In this document: positions 37,821 to 45,070 of the stretch, piece by piece
How the letters are laid out: every line of letters begins with the position of its first letter
Numbering within the stretch: the stretch's first letter is position 1
Program-made: the position numbers and the translations under genes
Notes under the pieces: generated by a model
The model's input: the letters and a program-made list of their open reading frames with translations, nothing else
Database searches by the model: none
Told to the model about the DNA's origin: nothing
DNA from: Mobilicoccus massiliensis
GTDB taxonomy: Bacteria; Actinomycetota; Actinomycetes; Actinomycetales; Dermatophilaceae
DNA length: 64,000 nucleotides
Assembly: GCF_000826525.2 (NCBI RefSeq)
Contig: NZ_LN651330.1
Location: forward strand, 248,001 to 312,000
Direction: 5' to 3'

Positions 37821-38245
37821 CCACGAATCCCACGGCCGTGGCGACCCTCGCCCGCGACCTCATCCGCGCGACCCGCGCCAACGGTGACACAGCAACCGAC
37901 CTGTTCCTCGACGTCATCCGCCCCGAGTGCCTGCCCGACCTCATCAAGGCGATGACGGGCTCGTTCGTCCGGCTCACCGGCCCCGACACCATCACCGAGG
38001 AGGACGTCCGGTCCGCGACGCTCTGCCTCCTGGGCGCGGTCGAGGCCGCCCTCGATGGTGACGCGTCCGCCGTCGAAACCCTCCGACCCGAAACCCTCGC
38101 CGAGGGCCTCGCCCAGGCCAACGCGGCAGTCGTCATCTTGGCGAATTTGCTGGGCCAGGACGGTGGCCGCGACTGGATCGCCGGGTTCCGCGCCGACATG
38201 CTCCGCTGCCCCACCGACCCCGAGGAGACCGAGACCGATGACTGA
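37817..38245 (+). CDS. Hypothetical element protein
   Basis: The 142-aa, largely helical acidic product (TATDLFLDVIRPECLPDLIKAM; LCLLGAVEAALDGD; GGRDWIAGFRADML) is unknown to me. ATG 37817 overlaps the whiB stop (ATGA) and its 3' end overlaps the scaffold-like gene by 8 bases, so it belongs to the same operon. Confidence 0.65.
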   Translation: MTTNPTAVATLARDLIRATRANGDTATDLFLDVIRPECLPDLIKAMTGSFVRLTGPDTITEEDVRSATLCLLGAVEAALDGDASAVETLRPETLAEGLAQANAAVVILANLLGQDGGRDWIAGFRADMLRCPTDPEETETDD

Positions 38246-38726
38246 CCAGGCAGCCACGACCGAACCAGAGGACGACCTCGCCCACGACGAGGTCACCGAC
38301 GCTACCGACAACGACGAGACCGACGACAACGCCCGGCGCCACCGCCGCCGCGACCCTGACAGCGAGGCCGCCACACGTCGCCGACAGCTCCGGGCGGCCG
38401 AGGAACAGAACGCCGCGGTCACCGCCGAACGCGACCGCCTCGCCGCCCGCCTCGAGCACATGCAGCGCGCTGAGGCCGAGCGGATCGCAAGCAGCCGGCT
38501 CGCCATCGGCAAGGACTTGTGGGACGTCGGCGACGTCGACCTCGACGACGTCCTCGACGACAACGGCGACGTCGACCCGGCCCTCGTCGAGACCGCTGTC
38601 GCCGCCCTCATCGAAACCCGACCCGGCCTCGCCACCCCGCCACCGAGATATCCCGACATGGGCGCCGGACGCCGCGGCGCCACGACCAGCGCACCAACGT
38701 GGGCCGACGTCATGCGACGCGGGTAG
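38238..38726 (+). CDS. Scaffold-like coiled-coil protein
   Basis: The 162-aa product has a strongly acidic N-terminus (EPEDDLAHDEVTDATDNDET), a charged coiled-coil (about 45-85: RRQLRAAEEQNAAVTAERDR) and an ordered C-terminal part ending in RGATTSAPTWADVMRRG. Acidic start, central coiled coil and a basic C-terminus directly before a major capsid gene are the features of phage capsid scaffolding proteins. The assignment rests on composition and position, not on a recognised domain. Confidence 0.7.
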   Translation: MTDQAATTEPEDDLAHDEVTDATDNDETDDNARRHRRRDPDSEAATRRRQLRAAEEQNAAVTAERDRLAARLEHMQRAEAERIASSRLAIGKDLWDVGDVDLDDVLDDNGDVDPALVETAVAALIETRPGLATPPPRYPDMGAGRRGATTSAPTWADVMRRG

Positions 38727-38744
38727 GAGATAGCCAGACACGCG

Positions 38745-38796
38745 TACAATCGGAAATGCGTTCGCCCGCCTATCGCGGAGGGCAGGCGGGCGAACG
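38745..38796 (+). promoter_or_regulatory. Capsid-gene promoter box and leader hairpin
   Basis: TACAAT (38745-38750) could be a -10 box. Nine bases on, perfect 12-bp arms CGTTCGCCCGCC (38759-38770) and its complement (38785-38796) form a hairpin with a 14-base loop at the likely 5' end of a capsid message. The capsid start lies about 90 bases further. Confidence 0.5.
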
Positions 38797-38887
38797 CGCG
38801 GCCGGCCCCGAGGGCCACTCCCGCGTCGAGCAGCAGCTCCGCGGTGAGGAGAGCAGCACCCGCCACACACACCTCGGAGGCACAGCC

Positions 38888-39739
38888 ATGACCAACACCC
38901 GCGCCAACACCACGAGCATCCTCACCCCCGAACAGGTACACCAGCTCGTCGTCCTGCCCGCCCTCGCATCCGCGGCACTCGACGTCGCAACCACCGTCGT
39001 GCCGATCGGCTCCTCGACGTGGCGCGCGCCCCGCGTCACCAAGGACCCCTCCGCCGCGTGGGTGAACGAGGGCCAGGAGATCCCCGTCAGCGACTTGGAA
39101 GTCGACGAGGTCACCGTCACCCCACCCAAGATCGCCGGCCTGACCGTGGTCACCTCCGAGCTCGCAGCCGACAGCAGCCCCGCCGCAGTCGAGGCCATCG
39201 GCGCCGGCCTCGTCCGCGACATCGCACGCAAGCTCGACGCCGCGTTCTTCGGGAACCTGCCCGCGCCGGCACCCGCCGGACTCGGCAGCTTCAACGCATC
39301 CGAGATCACCGCCGTGGCAGTCTCCTCGACCCTCAACAGCTTCGACGTATTCACCGACGCGATCTCCCTCGTCGAGACCCGCGGTGCCCGCATCGACACC
39401 TGGGCAGCCAACCCCCAGGACATCGCCACCCTGTCCACGATCAAGACCGCGACCGGCTCCAACATGCCCATCCTCGGCGTCGGCGACGCCCGCCCCGACA
39501 CCCGAACCCTGTTCGGAATCCGCCTCGTCGCATCCCCCAGCATCCCCGTCGGAACCGTCTTCGGCCTCCCGAAGGACCGCGTCTACACCATCGTCCGGCA
39601 GGACGCCACCGTCACCACCGACACCTCGGCGTTCTTCACCAGCGACCGCGTCGCCGTCCGCGCCGTCGCGCGAGTCGGATTCGGATTCGTCCACCCCGAA
39701 GCCATCGCCCGCATCAGCATCAACACCGCCACGCCCTGA
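38888..39739 (+). CDS. HK97-fold major capsid-like protein
   Basis: The 283-aa product reads as a phage major capsid protein of the HK97 fold: N-arm ILTPEQVHQLVVLPALASAA, E-loop region WRAPRVTKDPSAAWVNEGQEIPV spread over about 47-70, spine helix ELAADSSPAAVEAIGAGLVRDIARK, A-domain with NPQDIATLSTIKTATG and LFGIRLVASPSIP, and C-terminal strands (VGFGFVHPEAIARI). It lacks the long N-terminal delta domain, consistent with a separate scaffold. GGAGG precedes ATG 38888. Encapsulin is an alternative HK97-fold candidate, but no cargo gene is adjacent. Confidence 0.85.
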   Translation: MTNTRANTTSILTPEQVHQLVVLPALASAALDVATTVVPIGSSTWRAPRVTKDPSAAWVNEGQEIPVSDLEVDEVTVTPPKIAGLTVVTSELAADSSPAAVEAIGAGLVRDIARKLDAAFFGNLPAPAPAGLGSFNASEITAVAVSSTLNSFDVFTDAISLVETRGARIDTWAANPQDIATLSTIKTATGSNMPILGVGDARPDTRTLFGIRLVASPSIPVGTVFGLPKDRVYTIVRQDATVTTDTSAFFTSDRVAVRAVARVGFGFVHPEAIARISINTATP

Positions 39740-39876
39740 CACCCCCCGGGCACCCCCTCCCCCCCGAGCCGCCTAGACCGTGGGGTCTGCGAATTTCTCC
39801 GGCTACGGGTTCCGGTGCTTCGCCGTGGTGATACTTTCTCGCGCTTCGAGACGGGTCGCGGTGGCAGGATTGCGGC

Positions 39877-40062
39877 ATGTCGAACCCTGATCGAGTGGCC
39901 TATTCGCGGTCGCCGCTGAGTGATCCAGACCCGTGGCGGCCCTACTTCCACACGGTGGTGCATCGCGATGGGTATGAGTGCATCACGTGCTCGGCGCTGG
40001 TTCCGTACCAGCCGGATTCTCTGCAACGGCACATCGACTGGCATGCCGGGGTGACGAGATAG
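39877..40062 (+). CDS. C2H2-type mini zinc-finger protein
   Basis: The 61-aa product has Cys35, Cys38, His52 and His56 in YECITC and LQRHIDWHAG, spaced C-x2-C-x13-H-x3-H, which fits a small zinc finger. ATG 39877 lies six bases after CAGGAT, a weak -10. Its function is unknown; small zinc fingers are common in phage-derived elements. It is separated from the capsid gene by 137 bases. Confidence 0.65.
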   Translation: MSNPDRVAYSRSPLSDPDPWRPYFHTVVHRDGYECITCSALVPYQPDSLQRHIDWHAGVTR

Positions 40063-40087
40063 GGCGTCCGTCCCCGAGGACATAGGA

Positions 40088-40116
40088 GGCGGCCCCGGCA
40101 CGATGCCGGGGCCGCC
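40088..40116. terminator. Bidirectional terminator at the centre of the element
   Basis: Perfect 12-bp arms GGCGGCCCCGGC (40088-40099) and its complement (40105-40116) enclose a five-base loop. It lies between the convergent rightward capsid block and leftward translocase block. Confidence 0.88.
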
Positions 40117-40131
40117 TCTTCGTCGCAGCGG

Positions 40132-40443
40132 TCAGGCGCGACCGGCAGTGATCCGGTCGACGAGGTCGGCGGCGTCGAGCAGGTCGGCGGCGTACCTCCG
40201 CGCTTCCGCGGGCGTCATGTCGTCCATGCGGCAGGCGTCGATCAGCACCGCGCCGTCATCGCCCGGGATCGGGGTCACGGTGCCGGCGGCGTCGACGTTC
40301 ACGGCCTGGTGGATATCGAGGCGCACCTCGTGCGTGGTGACGGCCAGGTACTCGCCGGGGCCGGCCGGCCAGTCCGCGGCCTCGCGGTCGTCGCACCGGG
40401 TCATCGTCTGGGCCCAGGTCACGGGCATCGTCGTTGTGTTCAT
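40132..40443 (-). CDS. Hypothetical element protein
   Basis: The 103-aa product (MNTTTMPVTWAQTMTRCDDR at its start; MTPAEARRYAADLLDAADL near its end) resembles the short helical proteins common in actinobacterial plasmids and elements. No function can be given. AAGGAG eight bases before ATG 40443 decides the start over the longer open frame, which is a shadow of the FtsK gene region. Confidence 0.65.
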   Translation of the reverse strand: MNTTTMPVTWAQTMTRCDDREAADWPAGPGEYLAVTTHEVRLDIHQAVNVDAAGTVTPIPGDDGAVLIDACRMDDMTPAEARRYAADLLDAADLVDRITAGRA

Positions 40444-40444
40444 G

Positions 40445-40564
40445 TCAGTTCTCCTTGTTGTTGTTGCCGAACATGGGCTTACCGAGGGCGGCTCGCCACA
40501 GGCATCGGATGCCGATGCAGACAGCGGCGATCTGGATGGCGTGGCCGATGAGGATTTCGAGCAT
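40445..40564 (-). CDS. 39-aa membrane peptide
   Basis: This small frame (MLEILIGHAIQIAAVCIGIR, then CLWRAALGKPMFGNNNKEN) has one hydrophobic helix and an Asn-rich tail. AAAGG precedes ATG 40564, and the stop is one base before the next start, with that gene's ribosome-binding site inside this frame. Such coupling argues that it is real. Role unknown, possibly a partner of the adjacent membrane ATPase. Confidence 0.6.
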   Translation of the reverse strand: MLEILIGHAIQIAAVCIGIRCLWRAALGKPMFGNNNKEN

Positions 40565-40618
40565 GATGGGGCCTTTCTGTGGGGGTCGGGTCTAGCGCTT
40601 GCCGTGCTTTCGTGCAGG

Positions 40619-42640
40619 TCACGTGCCTGTCGGTGTGCAAGCGGCGGTGCTTGCCGCTTGCCGTGCTGCTTGTGCGGTGACGACGTCCTCACGGGCCACT
40701 CCGCGACGGTTCACGGTGACGCCGTCGACCTTGCGGGAGACCTGTTTGGACGGGATGTCGTGGGCCCGGAGCGAGGCCGACAGTGACTCGGCGGTGACGG
40801 TCTGCCCGGTCAGCGTCAACCGGTCCGCGAGCTCGTCGAACCACAGTCGTCGCCGGTCCCCGGCCGGCCAGACGGCCAGGATGTCGGCGAGGAGGTCCGG
40901 CGCCGGTTCCTCGTCCTGCCGCGGGAGCAGGCCGCGCTTCTCCCGGTCGGCCCGGGCCCGGGCGATGACCGTTGCGGCGTCGTCGCCGTCGACGTACGCC
41001 CACCGGCACAGGGATGGGTCGTCGCCGTCGGCGAGCACCCAGGAGAGTCCGACGTCGCCGCGGGCGAAGGTGTTGCTTCTGTAGCCGGCGGTCCCCACAC
41101 CCGTGCCGAGGATGATGTCGGATGAGGTGTGGTCCATCGTGCGGAACGCGAGCCGGAGCGAGGCGTTCGCCGACGCCCCGGTGGGAATCGACTCCTTCGC
41201 GGGCCGTTGGGTGGCGAGGACCAGGGTGATCCCGGCTGCGGGCCCGCGCCGGATCAAATCCTCGACGATGCCCGCGGCTTCCTTCCCGGCCGGGCCGGTG
41301 AGGATGACCTGCGACTCGTCGATGACGTACAGGACAGGGTGGAGCCGGAGCTTGCGCTGCGCGGCGAGGTCAGCGGTCACCTTGCCGCCCGGGCACTGTT
41401 CCCGCGGGAGGGTCCGCAGGGTCCGGTAGCGGCGGCGCATGTCCGCCTGGACCGCCCGAAGATCGGTCATGACTCGTTCGAGGCCCTCGTCGTCGTCCTC
41501 GACGCACAAGAACGTGGCGATGGGTTCGAACGGGAGCCAGTCCGCGCCACCCTTGCCGTCCACGATGTGCAGCTCGACGAGGGGGTCGAGGGCCGCGGCG
41601 AGGGCCAGGACACGCACCCCCACGGTCTTGCCCGACCTGGGCACGCCACCGGCGATGCAGGAGGCTCCCGCGAGGGTGAGGGACACCGGGCGACCGCGCT
41701 CGTCCGCGCCGACGACGAGCGGCTCGAAGTAGGAGGTCCGTCCCCGCTCGAGGAGGGGCCACCGGACCGGTTTCCGGGCGTCCATCGGCCTGTCGGACAC
41801 GTAGATGGTGAGGCGGCCGGCGTGCTGGTCGCCAGGGGCCGGCCACACCGCGGATTCGGCGCGGCGCAGACCGGAGGCCAGGCGGGAGCGTCGTTCGATG
41901 ACGTCCCCAGCAGTCACGCCCGGGGGAAGGTCGAGGTCCACCCGCCACCCGGAGCCGTCCCGGCACACCGGCGAGGTGAACCTCACCGCGTTCTGGTCCT
42001 CGCGCAGTGCCTTGTTCAGCTCGCCGATGCCGAGGGTGCCCAGGGCGGTGACGACCAGGTCGGCCGTGAGGCGCGGGGGGCCGGCCTCATGCACGGCGGG
42101 CCCGACCCGCAGGGTCTCCTCCCCGCGGCCGATGACGCCCAGGACGAGGACCGCGGCGACGCCGGCCACGATCATGGCCGTGGTGCCCCACGCGAGGAGC
42201 GCAGCCACGAGGAGCACCGCGGCGACCGCGGCGACGACGGCCGCGGCGACGGCCCGCAGCTTCATGGCTTCCCGGTGCTCCTGCTGCACCCGCAAGTAGG
42301 CGCTTGCCTCTGTGGTGCCGGTGTTCTCCGCCCCCGACATGGACGCCCGCACCCGACGCCCCTCGGCGTCGAGCACCCAGCGCAGGAACCACACCAGGGA
42401 CCGCCACGCCCCGACCGGGGAGCGGGCCACGATGCGGGCGAGGTACACCGGCACGCGGGCCCCGTGGAACGCCGCAGCGTGGCCGGCGCGGACGCTGGAC
42501 TCCCGCGCGCCCACGACCGTGGCGTGCACGACCGGGCGCACCAGCTTGGGCGTGATCGGCTTGCGGACGACCTCGACCGGTTCGGCGAACACGATCTCGT
42601 CGACCTCACGGCCGGTGCTGTCCCAACGGTCCATCGTCAT
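40619..42640 (-). CDS. FtsK/SpoIIIE-type membrane DNA translocase
   Basis: The 673-aa product has an N-terminal cytoplasmic region, two membrane helices (about 130-150 and 153-172), and an FtsK-type motor with Walker A GGVPRSGKTV (331-340), Walker B LYVIDES (437-443), GPAAGITLVLATQRPAKESIPTG-like sensor region and SLRLAFRTMDHTSSDIILGTG. The end resembles a winged-helix DNA-binding segment. In actinobacterial ICEs a similar ATPase (Tra/TraB type) moves double-stranded DNA between cells. Here it accompanies a capsid gene. ATG 42640 overlaps the preceding small gene (ATGA). Confidence 0.92.
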   Translation of the reverse strand: MTMDRWDSTGREVDEIVFAEPVEVVRKPITPKLVRPVVHATVVGARESSVRAGHAAAFHGARVPVYLARIVARSPVGAWRSLVWFLRWVLDAEGRRVRASMSGAENTGTTEASAYLRVQQEHREAMKLRAVAAAVVAAVAAVLLVAALLAWGTTAMIVAGVAAVLVLGVIGRGEETLRVGPAVHEAGPPRLTADLVVTALGTLGIGELNKALREDQNAVRFTSPVCRDGSGWRVDLDLPPGVTAGDVIERRSRLASGLRRAESAVWPAPGDQHAGRLTIYVSDRPMDARKPVRWPLLERGRTSYFEPLVVGADERGRPVSLTLAGASCIAGGVPRSGKTVGVRVLALAAALDPLVELHIVDGKGGADWLPFEPIATFLCVEDDDEGLERVMTDLRAVQADMRRRYRTLRTLPREQCPGGKVTADLAAQRKLRLHPVLYVIDESQVILTGPAGKEAAGIVEDLIRRGPAAGITLVLATQRPAKESIPTGASANASLRLAFRTMDHTSSDIILGTGVGTAGYRSNTFARGDVGLSWVLADGDDPSLCRWAYVDGDDAATVIARARADREKRGLLPRQDEEPAPDLLADILAVWPAGDRRRLWFDELADRLTLTGQTVTAESLSASLRAHDIPSKQVSRKVDGVTVNRRGVAREDVVTAQAARQAASTAACTPTGT

Positions 42641-42858
42641 CGGGCACCCCCGAGGGTGTCGAACATGGGCGAGCGGTAGGACCGGCCGGTGAGGCCGGCG
42701 CGGTGCACGGTGAGGCCAGCGCGCTGCGCGGCCCGGTCAGAGTCGCGGTGGACGCGGTCAGCGAACGCGACGACGTGCTCGCGCAGCACGTCACGCACGC
42801 TCGTGGTGGAAGGGACGACGACCGTGGTCGTCATCGGGATGGTTGACAATGTGGTCAC
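42637..42858 (-). CDS. 73-aa hypothetical protein coupled to FtsK
   Basis: From GTG 42858 the product reads VTTLSTIPMTTTVVVPSTTS, then VRDVLREHVVAFADRVHRDS, with an internal near-repeat (RAGLTVHRAGLTG). GAGAGG lies upstream. It overlaps the FtsK start by four bases (ATGA). I do not recognise it; it could be a relaxosome- or motor-accessory protein by position. Confidence 0.6.
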   Translation of the reverse strand: MTTLSTIPMTTTVVVPSTTSVRDVLREHVVAFADRVHRDSDRAAQRAGLTVHRAGLTGRSYRSPMFDTLGGAR

Positions 42859-42913
42859 GGCGAGACCGCCTCTCGTCGAGGCCCTGGTCGGCGTGCGTTG
42901 CCGGCCGGGGCCG

Positions 42914-42955
42914 CTTACCTGCGGACTGCCCACTTACTGCCCGTTTACTAGCGGG
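42914..42955 (+). other. Cluster of possible integrase arm-type sites near attR
   Basis: CTTACCTGCGG (42914-42924), CTTACTGCCCG (42933-42943) and TTTACTAGCGGG (42944-42955) are similar and in one orientation; the second shares ten bases with a site near attL. No gene lies between 42859 and attR. Confidence 0.4.
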
Positions 42956-43060
42956 TCATGGCCGTGAGTAACCGGGTCTTACAGTGAACGTGGAACAGTG
43001 AGTGTGCAGGCCAGAGGGCTGTTCCGTGCGCATTCGTCTACGTCCGACATCGACGTGAGG

Positions 43061-43099
43061 AAACAGGTGGTTGTGGGTTCGAGTCCCATCTCCAGCTCT
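43061..43099. other. attR: second copy of the 39-bp direct repeat
   Basis: This exact copy of the attL core contains the 3' half of tRNA-Thr without its 5' half, so it is not a functional tRNA. It marks the right boundary of the element. Confidence 0.95.
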
Positions 43100-43515
43100 G
43101 TAGGTAGGCTCGTCATCCGCCGCCCCTGTGAAGGGGCCTTCGAATCCGGCGCAGCACTGGTTCGACCACCTCGAGGCAGAGTGGTCCTCGCAGTCCAAGC
43201 ACTCCAGATCGTTGCACGTCAGGGAGTCGTCCGTTCGCAACTGCATCTTACGGCGGCAAACTGATCTCAAAGCGATGTCCAGAAGCCGATCAGGTAAGAG
43301 GTGCGTCTGTTTCGGGCTGAGGCCAATGGAGTCGCTGCTGACGCGGGCGCCCGCGCGTCGCTACTGTGCCCGGCGAGTGGGCGAGTCGCAGCCGCGTGTG
43401 CGTGCGCCGATTGCGGGTGGGGCGACTTCCACCGCCTACCCAGATAGGTGGACCGCTACATGCGTTCCGATCGACCAGCCGACCGCGGCAGCGGCGGAAC
43501 AGCGAGGGGGTCGTG
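43100..43515. other. Gap right of attR without a recognised gene
   Basis: The 416 bases hold only short frames with no recognisable domain. The leftward frame across attR is the usual artefact of tRNA-derived sequence. I see no repeat family copy here. Confidence 0.6.
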
Positions 43516-44097
43516 GTGTCCGAGACGGGGTCCAAGTCGCTCGTGGAGTATGCCGGGCTGGCGCGTGAAGCGCTGGCGCGGGGTAAGCCGTTGGAATGCC
43601 ACGATTCGGTCGCGGTCGAGCGACCAGGGCTGTACGCCGTGCACGCTGGGCCGGGCGCCCGTCGTCAGCTCAAGGTCAAGAGCGCCGACTCGTTGCTGTA
43701 CCTCGGCAAAGCCGAGTCGAGCCTGCGGTCGCGGGACGTGAAGTCGCACTTCGCCACGGGCCGGACGGGTCAATCGACGCTGCGCCGCAGCCTGGCGGCG
43801 CTGCTGGCTCGCGAACTCGGGTTGGTGCCCGTGAGTCGCGGAACGGGCAGGAACGCGTTGACCCACTACGCGCTGGAGTCGAAGGGAGATAATGCCTTGA
43901 CCGAGTGGATGAGCGAGAACCTCACTCTCGCAATTTGGCCCAAGCCCGCCGGTTGTGTGCCGCTCAGTCGCGTCGAGCGGCACCTGCTGATCGAGCTGGA
44001 TCCCCCATTGAACCTCACTCACGTGCCGACTCCTCGGCGGGAGCTCAAAGCTGCCCGAGCCGACCTGGCGCGTTATGCCCGGAGAGGCTCGCAATGA
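43516..44097 (+). CDS. GIY-YIG nuclease family protein
   Basis: The 193-aa product has GLYAVHAG (GIY as GLY, about 38-40), LLYLGKA (YIG as YLG, about 62-64), a catalytic Arg candidate in SLRSRDVKSH and the late acidic RVERHLLIELDPPLNLTH. This fits the compact GIY-YIG endonuclease fold with a helical middle. GTG 43516 is preferred because AGGGGG lies five bases upstream (GTG 43513 is possible). It is coupled to the next gene by an ATGA overlap, and the pair may be a defence or DNA-processing cassette; that is inference. Confidence 0.78.
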   Translation: MSETGSKSLVEYAGLAREALARGKPLECHDSVAVERPGLYAVHAGPGARRQLKVKSADSLLYLGKAESSLRSRDVKSHFATGRTGQSTLRRSLAALLARELGLVPVSRGTGRNALTHYALESKGDNALTEWMSENLTLAIWPKPAGCVPLSRVERHLLIELDPPLNLTHVPTPRRELKAARADLARYARRGSQ

Positions 44098-44761
44098 GTG
44101 TCGAGAGTATGGCCTGGTTCGTGGACGACACCGCGCTGCGCGCCATCGAGATCGCTGCGGGGACGTTGCAGGGGCAGGCTCCCATCGAGGCATTGACCCG
44201 CTACTACTCTCCAAGTGGTGATATGCGGGGGCGCTGTTCACAGGTCTGCTCCCTAACGACCCGCTGCGTGTCACACCGACCGACCTGTTGGCCGTTACCA
44301 CCCTGTCCATCAAGATCATGCCTCGGTCGATCCGACGGATCACATCGCCTGCGGGAACCGAGCAGCTGCGTGAACTGCTATCAGCGCTGCCTACAGACGC
44401 GCGGATCGAGGACGATGATGCAGCCAGACATATGCCGGCGATGGCGGCGCTGCAGGAGACGACGAAATCGTTGCTGGGCAGGAATCCGTGGGTCACGGCA
44501 TCGAAGCTGTGTGCCCGCAAGAGGCCGCACCTGTTCCCGGTGCGGGACCGTCTCGTTCTGAAGCTTCTCGAGCTCACGCCGGACTATGCACGCAATTGGG
44601 CCGTGTTCGCCGGCATCCTGCGCGACAGCAACATCGCAGCGCGTCTCGACGAAGTCATCGCTGAGGCAATCGATCGAGGCGCACACCTCGACGACCCGGG
44701 CCTTCGCCTCCGGCATCTCGACGTCATCCTGTGGATGCACGCGGCGAAAGCAGTCCGTTGA
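44094..44761 (+). pseudogene. DUF6308 family protein, frameshifted
   Basis: Translation from ATG 44094 gives MSVESMAWFVDDTALRAIEI... up to the codons for PSGD near 44222. The remainder (GALFTGLLPNDPLRVTPTDL, TTLSIKIMPRSIRRI, VTASKLCARKRPHLFPVRDR) is in another frame and ends at 44761. Adding one T in GAT-ATGCG near 44223 would give GAT TAT GCG and restore a 223-residue protein. The second half matches DUF6308, whose SKLLARKRPHL-type block resembles a helix-hairpin-helix DNA-binding segment. It is either a recent pseudogene, a sequencing error or a frameshifted product. Confidence 0.7.
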
Positions 44762-45070
44762 ATCACGCGGTCTTTCTCGGTCTGCGGTGACTAGAACACG
44801 CGGTCATCGGGGTCCTGACCGATGGCGCTAGTCAAACGCCCCCGCGAGGTCCCCCTGGTCGTAGTGGTACAAGCGCGGCGCTGTTGGTCGGTTACGGGGA
44901 GACGATGCGGCTACGCGGGCGGCCGGGCCATTCTCACGACCACAGCCTGGGCCGGCCCACAAAGACCGCGCCGCACGCCGACCCGATCCGAGTCGACGTG
45001 CGGCGAGTCTCACGACCCTCTCGCCGAGACAGCCGCCGTTTCCGGGCGGCAGGGGTGCTCGGCCTTCGCC
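44762..45070. other. Gap containing only a terminator
   Basis: The 309 bases between the DUF6308 pseudogene and the aldehyde dehydrogenase gene contain no supported gene. The hairpin at 44969-45005 is the only structure I find. Confidence 0.6.
44969..45005 (-). terminator. Terminator of the aldehyde dehydrogenase gene
   Basis: Arms CGCCGCACG (44969-44977) and its complement (44997-45005) pair, with further CGAC/GTCG pairing inside. On the minus strand the hairpin is followed by CGGTCTTTGTG, a short T-rich stretch. Confidence 0.7.

Larger units (their letters stand above)
33596..43099. mobile_element. 9.5-kb capsid-encoding integrative element in tRNA-Thr
   Basis: The element is bounded by a perfect 39-bp direct repeat and measures 9,465 bp from repeat to repeat. 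The left edge has a leftward integrase and XRE regulator. The middle is a rightward block of excisionase-like, unknown, DUF3987, WhiB, unknown, scaffold-like, capsid-like and mini zinc-finger genes. The right part is a leftward block of a 73-aa protein, FtsK-type ATPase, a 39-aa membrane protein and a 103-aa protein. No terminase, portal, protease, tail or lysis gene is present. This is unlike a complete prophage and unlike a classical actinobacterial ICE, which would lack a capsid. A phage satellite or a new capsid-plus-translocase element are both possible. Confidence 0.9.

Noticed and set aside
38888..39739. Encapsulin instead of a phage capsid
   Set aside because: A scaffold-like gene precedes it, integrase and replication genes surround it and no encapsulin cargo gene (DyP peroxidase, ferritin-like) is adjacent; not fully excluded without a structure search.
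37781..39742. Leftward 653-codon frame opposite the WhiB-capsid genes
   Set aside because: Gly/Asp/Val-rich shadow of several real genes on the other strand, crossing their boundaries.
43061..43099. Second tRNA-Thr gene at attR
   Set aside because: Only the 3' half is present; the upstream bases do not form an acceptor 5' strand, D-arm or complete anticodon stem.
33596..43099. Complete prophage
   Set aside because: No terminase, portal, head-tail, tail, holin or lysin gene is found and the size is below 10 kb.
42956..43270. Leftward 104-codon frame across attR
   Set aside because: Its GDGTRTHNH phrase is the usual translation artefact of tRNA 3' ends; it has no start signal or family.
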